A model generated the notes under the pieces. It was not told the DNA's origin. It worked only from the letters and a program-made list of their open reading frames with translations, and did not search any database. The translations under genes and the position numbers were made by a program. Shown piece after piece: positions 19,314-30,280 of a stretch of DNA of 64,000 nt (within the stretch, counting starts at the first letter, position 1; each line of letters begins with the position of its first letter). This DNA comes from Streptomyces sp. SAJ15. Lineage in GTDB: Bacteria; Actinomycetota; Actinomycetes; Streptomycetales; Streptomycetaceae. The stretch is taken from positions 806,001 to 870,000 of the forward strand of contig NZ_NISY01000002.1 in the NCBI RefSeq assembly GCF_007595705.1. Direction: 5' to 3'.

Positions 19314-21535
19314 CGTCGGCACATTCGGGAACTAGGGGCGTCAGGGGCACGACTACGAGAAGCGAGGGAACTACGAGACGCGTGGGGGCGATTGAGGTGG
19401 ACGACAGAGACGATCCGGACGACGGACGACTCCAACGGTTCGCGGCGATCTGGAGCCGCGCCATCTACCCCGCCACCGCCACCTCGTTGTCGCTCCACGA
19501 GTTCGAGCGCATCCTGGAGCCGCTGGCCCGCAGGATGAGCGAGGCCCTGCGCTCGCAGCCGTTCGACCCGCGGCCGGCCCACGAGGTGGGCGCGGCGCTG
19601 GTGCAGGCGCACTGCACCGAGCCGGACGCGCTGCCGCTGATCCTGGGCGTCGTCGACGCGTATCTGGTGCTGTACTGCCCGCCGGACCGGCCCCAGGGCC
19701 CGGAGGAGAGCCGGGCCCGGTGCACCCGGCTGCAGCACGCGCTGGCCGCTGGCTTCGTGCGTGAGCTGCGCGACCGGACCCGGCACGAGCAGGAGGAGCT
19801 GGCGCGGGCCGCGCGGACCGAGGCGGAGCAGGCGCTGCATGCCAGCGAGGCCAAGTTCCAGGCGGTCTTCGAGGGCGCCGCCATCGGCGTGGGCATCGCC
19901 GACCTCGACGGCCGGGTGCTGGTGGTCAACGACGCCGTGGCCCGGATGTTCGGCGGCCGGGAGTACTTCCAGCACAGCCGCAACGTGCTGGACTGGGTGC
20001 ACCCCGAGGACGCGCCCGGCGTCATGGACCTGTACTGGGAGCTCGTCAGCGGCGAGCGCGACCACTTCCGCATCGTCAAGCCGCACCCGCACCCCGACGG
20101 CAGCGTGATCTGGACCAACCTGTCCGTCTCGCTGCTGCGCGACTCCAGCGGCAAGCCGCAGTACCAGCTCGCCATCATGGAGGACATCACCGAGCAGCGG
20201 CTGCTGGAGCAGCGACTGCACTACGAGGCCACCCATGACGCGCTCACCGGGCTGCCCAACCGCACCCTGTTCTTCGAGCACCTCGACCGGGCGCTGGCGG
20301 CCGACGCCGAGTCCGAGCGCTTCGGCGTCTGCTACCTGGACATGGACGGCTTCAAGGCGGTCAACGACAGCCTCGGCCACGCGGTGGGCGACCGGCTGCT
20401 GCAGGCCGTCGCCGAGCGCCTCCAGGCGTGTGTGACCTCGCCCAGCGAACTGATCGCCCGCGCGGGCGGCGACGAGTTCGTGGCGCTCGCCGCCGGCCCC
20501 ACCGCGCAGGCCGACGCCATCGCGCTGGCCCGCCGGATGCTGGCCACGCTCGCCGAGCCGTTCACCCTCGACGAGCGTGAACTGCTGGTACGGGCCAGCA
20601 TCGGCGTGGTCGACGGCCGTGCGGGGGAGATCGGCCGGGCTGAGGTGATGCGCAGCGCGGACATCACGATGTACCGGGCCAAGGCCGCCGGCGGCAACCG
20701 CTTCGAACTCGCCGACCCGGACTCCAACGCGCGCGTCATCGCCCGGCACAGCCTCACCAACCGGCTGCCCTCCGCCCTGGAGAACCACGAGTTCTTCATC
20801 GAGTACCAGCCGCTGGTCCGGCTCTCCGACGGCACCGTGCGCGGCGCGGAGGCGCTGGTGCGCTGGCTGCACCCGGTGCACGGGGTGCTCGGGCCCGACC
20901 AGTTCATCCCGCTCGCCGAGTCCACCGGCCTGATCGTCCCGCTCGGCCACTGGGTGCTGGAGGAGGCCGCCCGGCAGGCCCGTGCGTGGAGCGACGCCGG
21001 CTGTGGCGCGGACGGCGGGCAACTGCGGGTCAACGTCAACCTGTCGCCGTGCCAGCTGCGCCATCCCACCCTGGTGGCCGACACGGTGGCCGTGCTGGAG
21101 GACGCCGGGCTCTGCCCCGCGGCGCTGTGCCTGGAGGTCACCGAGAACGACCTGATAGGAGCGGACGAGGACGCGCTGCGGCCGCTGCGCGAGCTCGCCG
21201 ACCTGGGCGTGGACATCGCCTTGGACGACTTCGGCACCGGCTACTCCAACCTGTCCTACCTGCGCCGGCTGCCCGTCAGCACCCTCAAGCTGGATCGTTC
21301 CTTCACGCGCGGCATGCAGCACGCGCCCGCCGACCCGGTCGATGTGAAGATCGTCGAGGGCATCGTCTCCCTGGCCCACACCCTCGACCTCGCCGTCACG
21401 GTCGAGGGTGTGGAGACCGGGGTGCAGGCCGAGCATCTGCGGCTGCTGGGCTGCGACACGGCCCAGGGCTGGTACTACGCCCGCCCCGGGCCGCCCGAGC
21501 GGCTGCACACCCTGGTGCTGGCGGACGCGAGCTAG
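19310..21535 (+). CDS. PAS-GGDEF-EAL c-di-GMP turnover protein
   Basis: Cytosolic, no membrane helices. Order: helical N-terminal region (~45-160, resembling a sensor seen in Streptomyces homologues), PAS (~181-300, FQAVFEGAAIGVGIAD), GGDEF with intact GGDEF at 386-390, EAL with EAL at 514-516 and the DDFGTGYSNL motif. Both cyclase and phosphodiesterase signatures look intact, so it could make and break c-di-GMP, which controls development via BldD in Streptomyces. It resembles RmdA/CdgA-type proteins. The ATG overlaps a short ORF; a GTG at VGAIEVDD, ~24 codons later, is an alternative start. Confidence 0.88.
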   Translation: MTSAHSGTRGVRGTTTRSEGTTRRVGAIEVDDRDDPDDGRLQRFAAIWSRAIYPATATSLSLHEFERILEPLARRMSEALRSQPFDPRPAHEVGAALVQAHCTEPDALPLILGVVDAYLVLYCPPDRPQGPEESRARCTRLQHALAAGFVRELRDRTRHEQEELARAARTEAEQALHASEAKFQAVFEGAAIGVGIADLDGRVLVVNDAVARMFGGREYFQHSRNVLDWVHPEDAPGVMDLYWELVSGERDHFRIVKPHPHPDGSVIWTNLSVSLLRDSSGKPQYQLAIMEDITEQRLLEQRLHYEATHDALTGLPNRTLFFEHLDRALAADAESERFGVCYLDMDGFKAVNDSLGHAVGDRLLQAVAERLQACVTSPSELIARAGGDEFVALAAGPTAQADAIALARRMLATLAEPFTLDERELLVRASIGVVDGRAGEIGRAEVMRSADITMYRAKAAGGNRFELADPDSNARVIARHSLTNRLPSALENHEFFIEYQPLVRLSDGTVRGAEALVRWLHPVHGVLGPDQFIPLAESTGLIVPLGHWVLEEAARQARAWSDAGCGADGGQLRVNVNLSPCQLRHPTLVADTVAVLEDAGLCPAALCLEVTENDLIGADEDALRPLRELADLGVDIALDDFGTGYSNLSYLRRLPVSTLKLDRSFTRGMQHAPADPVDVKIVEGIVSLAHTLDLAVTVEGVETGVQAEHLRLLGCDTAQGWYYARPGPPERLHTLVLADAS

Positions 21536-21977
21536 CCCGCCGGACCGGGCCGGGGAGCCCGGCCCGCGGGGCCGGCGCCGCCCGCGCCCGGGGCGGCGTC
21601 CGCCAGCAGCCGCGAGCGGATCAGGAAGCGCACCCCTTCCGGCGCCTCCAGTGAGAACCCGCTGCCCCGGCCCGGCACCACGTCGACCGTCAGATGGGTG
21701 TGCCGCCACCGCGCGAACTGGTCGGCGGCCATCCAGAAGTCGATCGGCTCCGCCACGCCCCGCACCGTCAGCGTCCCCAGCAGCACGTCGGAGCCGCCGG
21801 TGCGGAACTCGCCGCGCGGGTAGCACATGGGCGAGGAGCCGTCGCAGCAGCCGCCCGACTGGTGGAACATCAGCGGGCCGTGCGCGGCGCTCAGTCGTCG
21901 CAGCAGCCGCGCGGCGGCGTCGGTGAGCGCGACCCGCTCCACCCCGTCGTCGGCGGACGGCCGCCCCAGCGCACCCA

Positions 21978-21978
<1 letters not shown>
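21532..21978 (-). CDS. DUF779 protein, partner of aldehyde dehydrogenase
   Basis: 148 aa, the usual DUF779 length plus a Gly/Ala/Pro tail. Conserved core: FHQSGGCCDGSSPMCYP (Cys-rich), then a beta-rich domain to FSLEAPEGVRFLIRSRLL. DUF779 genes almost always follow acetaldehyde/exaC-type aldehyde dehydrogenases; the cysteines suggest metal or redox binding, but the role is unproven. ATG overlaps the ALDH stop by one base (TGATG). Its stop overlaps, tail to tail, the stop of the GGDEF/EAL gene. Confidence 0.88.
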
Positions 21979-23501
<1,523 letters not shown>

Positions 23502-23566
23502 GGGAGCCTCCTCCATCGGGTGTCCCCGCCCTCGCGCGCACGCGCGGGCGGGCGGTGCGCGGGAGG

Positions 23567-24916
23567 CTAGCCGCGACGACGTTGCGCGGACGTTGCGTCG
23601 CCCCCGCGCGGTGTCGCGCTCAGGCCGTAGGCGGCCCGCAGCCGCTCGGTGTGGGGGAGGAGGGCGGCGCGGGCCGGGGCGCCCGCCGGGAGGGCCGTCA
23701 GCAGCACCTCGTGGACCTCCAGGTCGTGCTCCCCCCACGGCGACTCCGCCCAGCGACAGAGCGACTCGGCGTCGCCGCCGGCGAGCACCGCGCGGCGCAG
23801 CCGGTCCTCCAGCAGCCGCCGCATGCGGCGCACGCCCGGCGCCTCCGACAGGGGCAGCAGCGGGCCCCGATAGGTGCGCAGCGCGCCGTAGACGTCGCCC
23901 GCCGCCAACTGCTCCGCGGCGACCGTCATATCGGCCGCCACGGGCGCGCACAGCCGGTACGGGCGCGAGGCGAGCAGCGGCCCCACCAGGCGACGCAGCC
24001 GCGACAGCTCCGCGCGGAGGGTGACGGGGGAGCGCCGGTCCGCCCGCTCGCCGTACAGCTCGACCGTCAGCCGGTCGCCGGTGAGCCCCTCGGGATGGCC
24101 GGCCAGCAGCACCATGATCTCGCTGTGCCGGCGGCCGAGCCGCAGCCGTAAGCCGTCGCCGGTCAGCAGCGCCTCGTCCCGCCCCAGGGCGGTCAGCGTG
24201 GTCCGCGGCCCTCTGGCCCGCGGCGTCAGGTCCATCAGCTGCGCCTCCGCCGCGCGGGCGGTGGCGCGCACCAGGGCCAGGCTGTGCGGGGACGCCAGGT
24301 GGTCACCCCCGGTGAGGTCGACCGCGCCCAACAGCCGGCCGGTGTGCGGGTCGTGCACCGGGGCCGCGGCGCAGCTCCAGTGCTGCACCCGGCGGTTGTA
24401 GTGCTCGGTGGCGAAGATCTGCACCGCGTGGTCCAGCGCCAGCGAGGTGCCCGGCGCGTTGGTGCCCGCGTGCCGCTCGTCCCACCGGGCGCCGGCCACG
24501 AAGTTCATGCCCTCCGCGCGGTCCCGGACGCCCCGGTGCCCCTCCACCCACAGCAGACGGCCGCGTTCGTCGGAGACCGCCAGCAGATGGGCGCCGTCAT
24601 GGGCGATGGTCCCCAACAACTCCCGGAACAGGGGCATCACCCGGGCCAGCGGATGCTCGGCGCGGTACGCCTCCAGCTCCGCGTCGCTCAGCTCGACCGG
24701 GGCCATCGACTCGGGGACCACCAGCGCCGCCGCGGAGCGCCGCCAGGAGGCCGCCACCACCTGCCGTACGGCGGGGTCGACGGCGCCCTCGGTCAGGAAC
24801 GTCTCATGGGCGCGGCGCACCGCGCGGGAACGCTCCGCCGGGTCCGTGTCCGGCGCCATCGCCAGCCAGGGGTTGGCCACGGGGACTTGCGACCTCGGGC
24901 ATGACTCCGCGTTCAT
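23567..24916 (-). CDS. GAF-domain transcriptional regulator of the aldehyde dehydrogenase
   Basis: 449 aa. N-terminal AcoR-like region (residues ~35-230) with the GAF-type segment [17 protein letters not shown] and [20 protein letters not shown], then a DNA-binding OmpR/BTAD-like part ([17 protein letters not shown]). Lacks the sigma-54 AAA+ domain of classical AcoR, as expected in Streptomyces, which has no sigma-54. Ends 65 bp before the ALDH gene. The ATG at 24916 follows GGAAGAG; an ATG 12 codons earlier (MDRTDR) is possible. Confidence 0.82.
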   Translation of the reverse strand: MNAESCPRSQVPVANPWLAMAPDTDPAERSRAVRRAHETFLTEGAVDPAVRQVVAASWRRSAAALVVPESMAPVELSDAELEAYRAEHPLARVMPLFRELLGTIAHDGAHLLAVSDERGRLLWVEGHRGVRDRAEGMNFVAGARWDERHAGTNAPGTSLALDHAVQIFATEHYNRRVQHWSCAAAPVHDPHTGRLLGAVDLTGGDHLASPHSLALVRATARAAEAQLMDLTPRARGPRTTLTALGRDEALLTGDGLRLRLGRRHSEIMVLLAGHPEGLTGDRLTVELYGERADRRSPVTLRAELSRLRRLVGPLLASRPYRLCAPVAADMTVAAEQLAAGDVYGALRTYRGPLLPLSEAPGVRRMRRLLEDRLRRAVLAGGDAESLCRWAESPWGEHDLEVHEVLLTALPAGAPARAALLPHTERLRAAYGLSATPRGGDATSAQRRRG

Positions 24917-25083
24917 CGTCCGCTCTTCCGCCGTCCGGTCCGTGCGGTCCACCCTCCCTCGCCGGGCGGACCGCCCGCAACGGTGCGAACGCGTCCCGTC
25001 GGCGGCGGTTTCGTCCCGGGCGCGCGCGGAACGTCCGACGCGGTGCCGCGCGCACCCTTCCGCTCGGCGGCGTATCGCGCTTC

Positions 25084-25114
25084 ACTGGCGCCATACGCCA
25101 GCCATGGCGCCAGT
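25084..25114. promoter_or_regulatory. 31-bp inverted repeat, candidate operator
   Basis: Perfect 11-bp arms ACTGGCGCCAT (25084-25094) and ATGGCGCCAGT (25104-25114) around ACGCCAGCC. Each arm contains the palindrome TGGCGCCA, the two being 19 bp apart. It lies in the 362-bp divergent spacer (24917-25278), ~170 bp from both the GAF regulator and the His/Met-rich membrane protein gene. No other feature is visible in that spacer. Confidence 0.6.
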
Positions 25115-25278
25115 CAGACCGTGAGCGGAGCGGACCGCCGGAACGTCCCCCCGAGCCGGCGGCCCCTCACCGCCCCGTACCACAGGGCCGAGGTACGGGG
25201 CGGCGCCTTGTCCGCAATGGCGTGTCATCAGGCCCCCGGCGTCACGCCGCCGGACGCGGGTGCAACGATGAGGGCGTC

Positions 25279-25971
25279 ATGGAAGCGCGGCATGTCGGGC
25301 ATGTACTGCGGGCGCTGCGAGCCGCGGTGTTCGCAGCGGTCTGTGTGCTGCTCGCTGCCCTGGGGCACGCGGTCATGTCGGGATCCGACATCCCGCTGTG
25401 GGCGGTGGCCGGTTCGCTGCTGGCCACCGGGGTCGCGGCCTGGGGCATCGCGGGCCGTGAACGCGGGCCGCTGGTGATCACGGCCGCGACCGTCGGCGCG
25501 CAGTTGGCGCTGCACAACCTCTTCACCTACGCCCAGAACACCGCTCCGCGGCCGGATCCGACGGCACGTCACACCCCGCTGTCGGAGGTCGGGTTGTCCC
25601 CCTCGGACCTGGTCTGCGGCGACCTGGTCGCCACCGCCGGCCAGCAGGCGGGCCACATGGCCATGGCCGGCCACTCGATGTCCCACGGCGGGTACAACGC
25701 CGTGGGCATGTGGTCGGCGCACGTCCTGGTCGCCCTGGTCTGCGGGGCCTGGCTGTCCGGCGGCGAGCAGGCCGCCTTCCGGCTCGGCCGCACGCTGGCC
25801 GTGCGCATCGTCGACCCGCTGCTGCGCCGCTTCCTCCCGGGCGTCCGCCGGGTGGTCGTGCCGCACCGGGTCCGGGCGGCGCGTCACGCGGCCCCGGAGC
25901 GCCTGCGCCGGTTGCTGCTCGTCCATGTCATCGCCACCCGTGGTCCACCGGCGGTGGCCGCCGTCTGCTGA
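25279..25971 (+). CDS. Membrane protein with a His/Met-rich loop
   Basis: 230 aa with about four hydrophobic helices (~10-30, 36-53, 58-80, 148-165). Between helices 3 and 4, residues 126-149 hold a cluster of histidines and methionines (GHMAMAGHSMSHGG...MWSAH) that looks like a copper-binding loop. The C terminus is Arg-rich and cytoplasmic. Family not recognised; placement next to the ECF sigma, PCuAC-like and CopA genes supports a copper-handling role, which is inference. ATG at 25279 is the first start giving a normal N-terminal helix. Confidence 0.7.
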   Translation: MEARHVGHVLRALRAAVFAAVCVLLAALGHAVMSGSDIPLWAVAGSLLATGVAAWGIAGRERGPLVITAATVGAQLALHNLFTYAQNTAPRPDPTARHTPLSEVGLSPSDLVCGDLVATAGQQAGHMAMAGHSMSHGGYNAVGMWSAHVLVALVCGAWLSGGEQAAFRLGRTLAVRIVDPLLRRFLPGVRRVVVPHRVRAARHAAPERLRRLLLVHVIATRGPPAVAAVC

Positions 25972-26243
25972 CGGCGCCACAAGTCACCGATCACGTCACC
26001 GGACCACCCGCCGCCTCCCCCTCGATGAGGGATTTGCGGCATATGTTCGGATTCCTGGAAGGACCACAGGCGATGACCCCTGTCCTCAACCGGGCGATGC
26101 CGTCATGGCATTCGCCCCTCGGCGCACCGGCCCTCGGTGGGCCGGACCTCGACGCGCCCACCCCCGGCGCGGCCGCTCCCGCCACGCCGGAGCGCCGCTC
26201 GGCGGCCCGCTCCGCGGGAGCCCGCCGCTCGCCGAAGACGGTC

Positions 26244-26426
26244 TCAGCAGCCGGCCACCCGGGCCGTCAGCTGCCGCAGCCGCCACACCCGACGGGCCCA
26301 CTCGCGGCACCGCGGGCATCTCGGCAGATGCGCGTCGAGGACCGCGTCCGGTACCTCCGGCGGCAGCGCCTCACCGTCGACGCGAGCGGAGATGGCGGTA
26401 CGAAAATCTGTGCAGTCCACGCTCAT
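26244..26426 (-). CDS. Small zinc-binding anti-sigma-like protein (ZAS)
   Basis: 60 aa: helix, then the ZAS motif Hx3Cx2C (H33, C37, C40 in DAHLPRCPRCREW), then a short Arg-rich helix ending in Cys. C5 could be a fourth ligand. No membrane segment, so a soluble, possibly redox- or metal-responsive partner for the divergent ECF sigma factor. Divergent rather than co-operonic placement is unusual for an anti-sigma factor. Longer in-frame starts upstream overlap the sigma gene and are rejected. Confidence 0.7.
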   Translation of the reverse strand: MSVDCTDFRTAISARVDGEALPPEVPDAVLDAHLPRCPRCREWARRVWRLRQLTARVAGC

Positions 26427-26514
26427 ATCGTCTCTCGTCCCTTCGCTCGTCGCGTTCCTCGAACGCCGTTCTCCCCGTCCACCTCGTGCGTCACCGTCCC
26501 GAACGGAGGCGCCC

Positions 26515-27243
26515 ATGCGTGACCGCGAGCGTGACGACGAGGCGCTGACCGCCTGCGCGCTGGCGGCGCGCGGGGGCGACGCCGAGGCCGTGGACCAGTT
26601 CATCCGCTCGACCCGCGGCGACGTGTGGCGGTATGTCTCGCGACTCAGCGACGACCCGCAGTCCGCCGACGACCTGGTCCAGGAGACCTATCTGCGGGCG
26701 CTGAGCGGACTGCCCCGCTTCGAGGCGCGCTCCTCGGCGCGCACCTGGCTGCTGTCCATCGCGCGCCGCGCGGTCGTCGACCGGCTGCGCCGCAACGCGG
26801 CCCGGCCCCGACTCTCGGACACCGACGACTGGCAGGCCGCCGCCGAGCGCACCCAGTGTCGCGCCCTGCCGGACTTCGGCTTCGACGAGGGAGTGGCGCT
26901 CTCCCAGCTGCTGGCCCTGCTGCCCTACGAGCGCCGGGAGGCGTTCGTCCTCACCCAGCTGCTGGGTCTGCCCTACGCCGAGGCCGCCGACGTCGCCGGC
27001 TGCCCCGTGGGCACCGTGCGCTCCCGCGTGGCCCGCGCCCGCGAGGCGCTGGTGCAGCAGCTGACCGCCGCCGAGCGGGAGGCCGCGGACACCGCCGACG
27101 CGGCATGCCCGGACGTCGTCGGGGCGTCCGGCGCCGGCGCCGGGGCGACCCCGGTCGGCGCGGTGCCCGCGCCCGCCCAGTCGGCCGCCCGCCCCCGGCC
27201 GGCCGCGCGGCGGCGACAGCCCGCGCTGGCCGGCTCCCGCTGA
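26515..27243 (+). CDS. ECF-family RNA polymerase sigma factor
   Basis: 242 aa. Sigma region 2 (DDPQSADDLVQETYLRALSGLPRFE, with ARTWLLSIARRAVVDRLRR) and region 4 (LALLPYERREAFVLTQLLGLPYAEAADVAGCPVGTVRSRVARARE) are clear; region 3 is absent, as in ECF sigmas. A C-terminal tail of ~55 Ala/Pro/Arg residues is unusual. GGAGG precedes the ATG. Head-to-head with a 60-aa ZAS protein, and flanked by copper genes, which suggests a role in metal or oxidative response (inference). Confidence 0.9.
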   Translation: MRDRERDDEALTACALAARGGDAEAVDQFIRSTRGDVWRYVSRLSDDPQSADDLVQETYLRALSGLPRFEARSSARTWLLSIARRAVVDRLRRNAARPRLSDTDDWQAAAERTQCRALPDFGFDEGVALSQLLALLPYERREAFVLTQLLGLPYAEAADVAGCPVGTVRSRVARAREALVQQLTAAEREAADTADAACPDVVGASGAGAGATPVGAVPAPAQSAARPRPAARRRQPALAGSR

Positions 27244-27395
27244 CGCACACACGACGGGCCGGTGGGCACGCGCGACCGCGCGCCCACCGGCCCGTCCCCG
27301 TATCCGCCCGCCCCCGGCCGGCCGTACGGCCGACCGCGGCGCGCACGGTCCACCGCGCGCCCGCGGTCGGCCCGCCACCGGCCCGTGGGCCGGGG

Positions 27396-27884
27396 TCAGA
27401 GCCGACCCGCGGGGACGACCAGCGCCTCCACGCGGATCGGGTCGCTGTCCCGGAAGTGCAGGGTGAACGGCATCCGGTCGCCGGCGCGCAGCGGCGGCGG
27501 GTCGTCCACCATGACGTCGACGCTGGAGGTCGACATGCGCAGCGTGTCGTCGGCCGGCACGGTCGTCGACTCCACCATCCGCATGGTGCCCACGCCGTTG
27601 CGGTCGACGTTGCGGCTGAGCATGATCCGGCCGTCGGTGGCGGGCGAGGTGATCCGCACCAGCTCGTCGTCGGCTCCGCCCTCGTTGCGGATGTCGAAGA
27701 AGGCCGCCGTGATGTCCGGGTTGGACGGGAGCAGCATCCGCGCCCGGGTCACCGACAGCTCGGCGGGGGTGCCCGCGGCGCCCGAGGCGGTCCAGGCGGT
27801 GAGCCCGCCCAGCGCCACGGCGAAGGCGGCCACCGGGGCCAGCGCGGTGCGCACGGAGGAGAGGTCGAACTTCACTGCGGTCAT
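27396..27884 (-). CDS. PCuAC/DUF461-like extracytoplasmic protein, Met-rich variant
   Basis: 162 aa: N-terminal hydrophobic signal/anchor (~14-36), then a ~115-aa Ig-like domain. PCuAC copper chaperones normally carry H(M)x10Mx21HxM; here the corresponding positions read MLS ... TMRM ... RMSTSSVDVM with no histidine, so any Cu(I) site would be methionine-based. Last gene of the copper operon, coupled to CopA by a 4-bp ATGA overlap. Probable role: holding or passing Cu(I) outside the membrane, for example to cytochrome oxidase; the site is unverified. Confidence 0.72.
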   Translation of the reverse strand: MTAVKFDLSSVRTALAPVAAFAVALGGLTAWTASGAAGTPAELSVTRARMLLPSNPDITAAFFDIRNEGGADDELVRITSPATDGRIMLSRNVDRNGVGTMRMVESTTVPADDTLRMSTSSVDVMVDDPPPLRAGDRMPFTLHFRDSDPIRVEALVVPAGRL

Positions 27885-30280
27885 CGCTCCCAGACGGCTT
27901 CGGTGCTCACGCGCGGGCGGCGCGGGCGGCCGCCCGCCGGACGAGCGGCGGGGGACGGCTGCCAGTTGCGCAGCCGGAGGCTGTTGCAGACCACGATGAC
28001 CGAGCTGGCGGACATCGCGGCGGAGGCGACCATCGGATTGAGCCAGCCGACGGCGGCCAGCGGGACGGTCAGCACGTTGTAGGTGAAGGCCCAGACGAGG
28101 TTGGCCCGGATGGTGCCCAGCGTGCGGCGTGCCAGCCGCACCGCGTCGGCCACCGCGGCCATGTCCTCGCGGACGAGCGTCACATCGGCGGCTCCGATCG
28201 CCGCGTCGGTGCCGCTGCCCATGGCGATGCCGAGGTCGGCGCCGGCGAGCGCGGCCGCGTCGTTGACGCCGTCGCCGATGAACGCGACCCGGTGCCCGCG
28301 CCCGCGCAGGTCGCTGACCAGCTCGGCCTTGCCCTCCGGCGTGATGCGGGCGTGCACCTCCTCGATGCCCAGCTTCTCGGCGACCGCGCGGGCCGCGGGT
28401 TCGCTGTCCCCGGTGGCGAGCACCGGGCGCAGCCCGAGCCGCTTGAGGTGGTCGACCGCGCGGTAGCTCCCGGAGCGCAGCGTGTCGCCCAGGGCGATCA
28501 CCGCCTCCGGCACGCCGTCGACCCGCAGCAGCACCGCCGTCTGCCCGGCGTCCTCGGCCGCGCGGACCGCGGCGGCGAGTTCGGCGGGGAGCGCGGCCTC
28601 CTCGGCCGCCTCCGGAGCTCCCGCCGAGGCGGGGGACTTCTCCTCCGCCGCGGCCGGCGAGGAGGGTGCCGCGTCCGGGCGGAGGACCTCGACCCGGCGC
28701 CCGTCGACGCGACCGCTGACGCCGAGGCCGGCGGTGGCCGCGAAGTCGGTGACGGCGGGGAGCGCGGAGTCGGGGGCGCCGCGCCGGGCGTGGGCGACCA
28801 CGGCCCTGCCGACCGGGTGCTCCGAACCCTGCTCGACCGCGCCGGCCAGCCGCAGCGCCTCCTCGGCGCCGAGCCCGTCGGCGCGGGCGGTCAGCTCGAC
28901 CACGTCCATGACGCCGACCGTCAGTGTGCCGGTCTTGTCCAGCACCACGGTGTCCACGCGGCGCAGCCCCTCCAGCGCCTGCGGGCCGCTGACCAGGATG
29001 CCGAGCTGGGCGCCGCGGCCGGTGGCGGCCAGCAGCGCGGTGGGGGTGGCCAGACCGAGGGCACAGGGGCAGGCGACGACCAGCACGGCCACCGCCGCGG
29101 TGATCGCCGCCTGCGGGTCGACACCGGCGCCCAGCCAGAAGCCGAGCACCGTGACGGCGACGGCCAGCACGGCCGGCACGAAGACCTCGGCGACCGCGTC
29201 CGCGAGCCGCTGCACCCGCGCCTTGCCCGCCTGGGCGTCGGAGACCAGCTGGGCGATGCGGGCGAGCTGGGTGTCGGCGCCGACCGCCTCGGCCCGCACC
29301 TCCAGCAGTCCCCCGGAGTTGACCGCGCCGCCGACCACCGCGGAGCCCGGACCCACCTCGACCGGCGCGCTCTCGCCGGTGACCAGCGAGAGGTCCAGCG
29401 CGGAGCTGCCCTCGGTGACCACGCCGTCGGTGGCCACCCGCTCGCCGGGCCGCACCACGAACAGGTCGCCGACCCGCAGCCGCTCGATCGGCACCCGCTG
29501 TTCGGCGCCGCGCGCGTCGCGCACCAGCACGTCCTTCACGGCCAGCGAGGCCAGGGCGCGCAGCGCGGAGCCGGTGCCGCGCCGGGCGCGCGCCTCCAGG
29601 CGGCGTCCGGTGAGCACGAACAGGGTGACGGCGACGGCGGCTTCCAGATAGACGTGCGCGGTCTCGCCGGAGGCGGTCGGCAGCAGGGTGAACGGCATGC
29701 TCATCCCCGGTTCGCCGGCCCCGCCGAAGAACAGCGCGTACGTGGACCAGGCGAAGGAGGCGATCACGCCCAGCGAGACCAGGGTGTCCATGGTCGCGCC
29801 GCCGTGCTTGACGCCGCGCAGCGCCCGCTCATGGAACGGCCAGGCGCTCCAGACCGCGACCGGCGCGGCGAGCACGAAGCACAGCCACTGCCAGTTGCGG
29901 AACTGCAGCGCCGGGACCATGGACAGGACCAGCACCGGGACCGACAGCAGGGTGGTGATCAGCAGCCGGAACCGGTCCGCGGTCCGCTCGGTCTCCTCGG
30001 AGTCCGGGTCCCCGGTCGCGTCGGAGTCGTCCCGCGACCGCGGCCGGGGCGGGAGTTCGGCGGTGTAGCCGGCGCCCTCCACCACCGCCACCAGCTCCTC
30101 GACGGTGACCTCGGCGGGGTGGCTGACCCGGGCCCGTCCGGTGGCGAGGTTGACGGTGGCGCTCACGCCCTCGACCCGGCCCAGCTTCTTCTCCACCCGT
30201 GCCACGCACGCCGCGCAGGTCATTCCGCCGACGACCAGCTCGGTGGTGAGCGTGTCGGCGGAGGCGGCCGGGGCGCTCAT
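27881..30280 (-). CDS. copA: Copper-translocating P1B-type ATPase
   Basis: Exports Cu+ from the cytoplasm using ATP. 799 aa: one HMA domain with GMTCAAC (C22, C25), eight membrane helices, actuator with TGES, the ion-binding CPC at 404-406, phosphorylation site DKTGT (D448), and the hinge GDGVNDAAAL. The P/N domain includes a Pro/Ala/Glu-rich insertion (SSPAAAEEKSPASAGAPEAA region), longer than usual. Overlaps ATGA with genes on both sides, so one coupled unit with a small Met/His protein and the PCuAC-like protein. Copper rather than silver specificity is by family. Confidence 0.93.
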   Translation of the reverse strand: MSAPAASADTLTTELVVGGMTCAACVARVEKKLGRVEGVSATVNLATGRARVSHPAEVTVEELVAVVEGAGYTAELPPRPRSRDDSDATGDPDSEETERTADRFRLLITTLLSVPVLVLSMVPALQFRNWQWLCFVLAAPVAVWSAWPFHERALRGVKHGGATMDTLVSLGVIASFAWSTYALFFGGAGEPGMSMPFTLLPTASGETAHVYLEAAVAVTLFVLTGRRLEARARRGTGSALRALASLAVKDVLVRDARGAEQRVPIERLRVGDLFVVRPGERVATDGVVTEGSSALDLSLVTGESAPVEVGPGSAVVGGAVNSGGLLEVRAEAVGADTQLARIAQLVSDAQAGKARVQRLADAVAEVFVPAVLAVAVTVLGFWLGAGVDPQAAITAAVAVLVVACPCALGLATPTALLAATGRGAQLGILVSGPQALEGLRRVDTVVLDKTGTLTVGVMDVVELTARADGLGAEEALRLAGAVEQGSEHPVGRAVVAHARRGAPDSALPAVTDFAATAGLGVSGRVDGRRVEVLRPDAAPSSPAAAEEKSPASAGAPEAAEEAALPAELAAAVRAAEDAGQTAVLLRVDGVPEAVIALGDTLRSGSYRAVDHLKRLGLRPVLATGDSEPAARAVAEKLGIEEVHARITPEGKAELVSDLRGRGHRVAFIGDGVNDAAALAGADLGIAMGSGTDAAIGAADVTLVREDMAAVADAVRLARRTLGTIRANLVWAFTYNVLTVPLAAVGWLNPMVASAAMSASSVIVVCNSLRLRNWQPSPAARPAGGRPRRPRVSTEAVWER

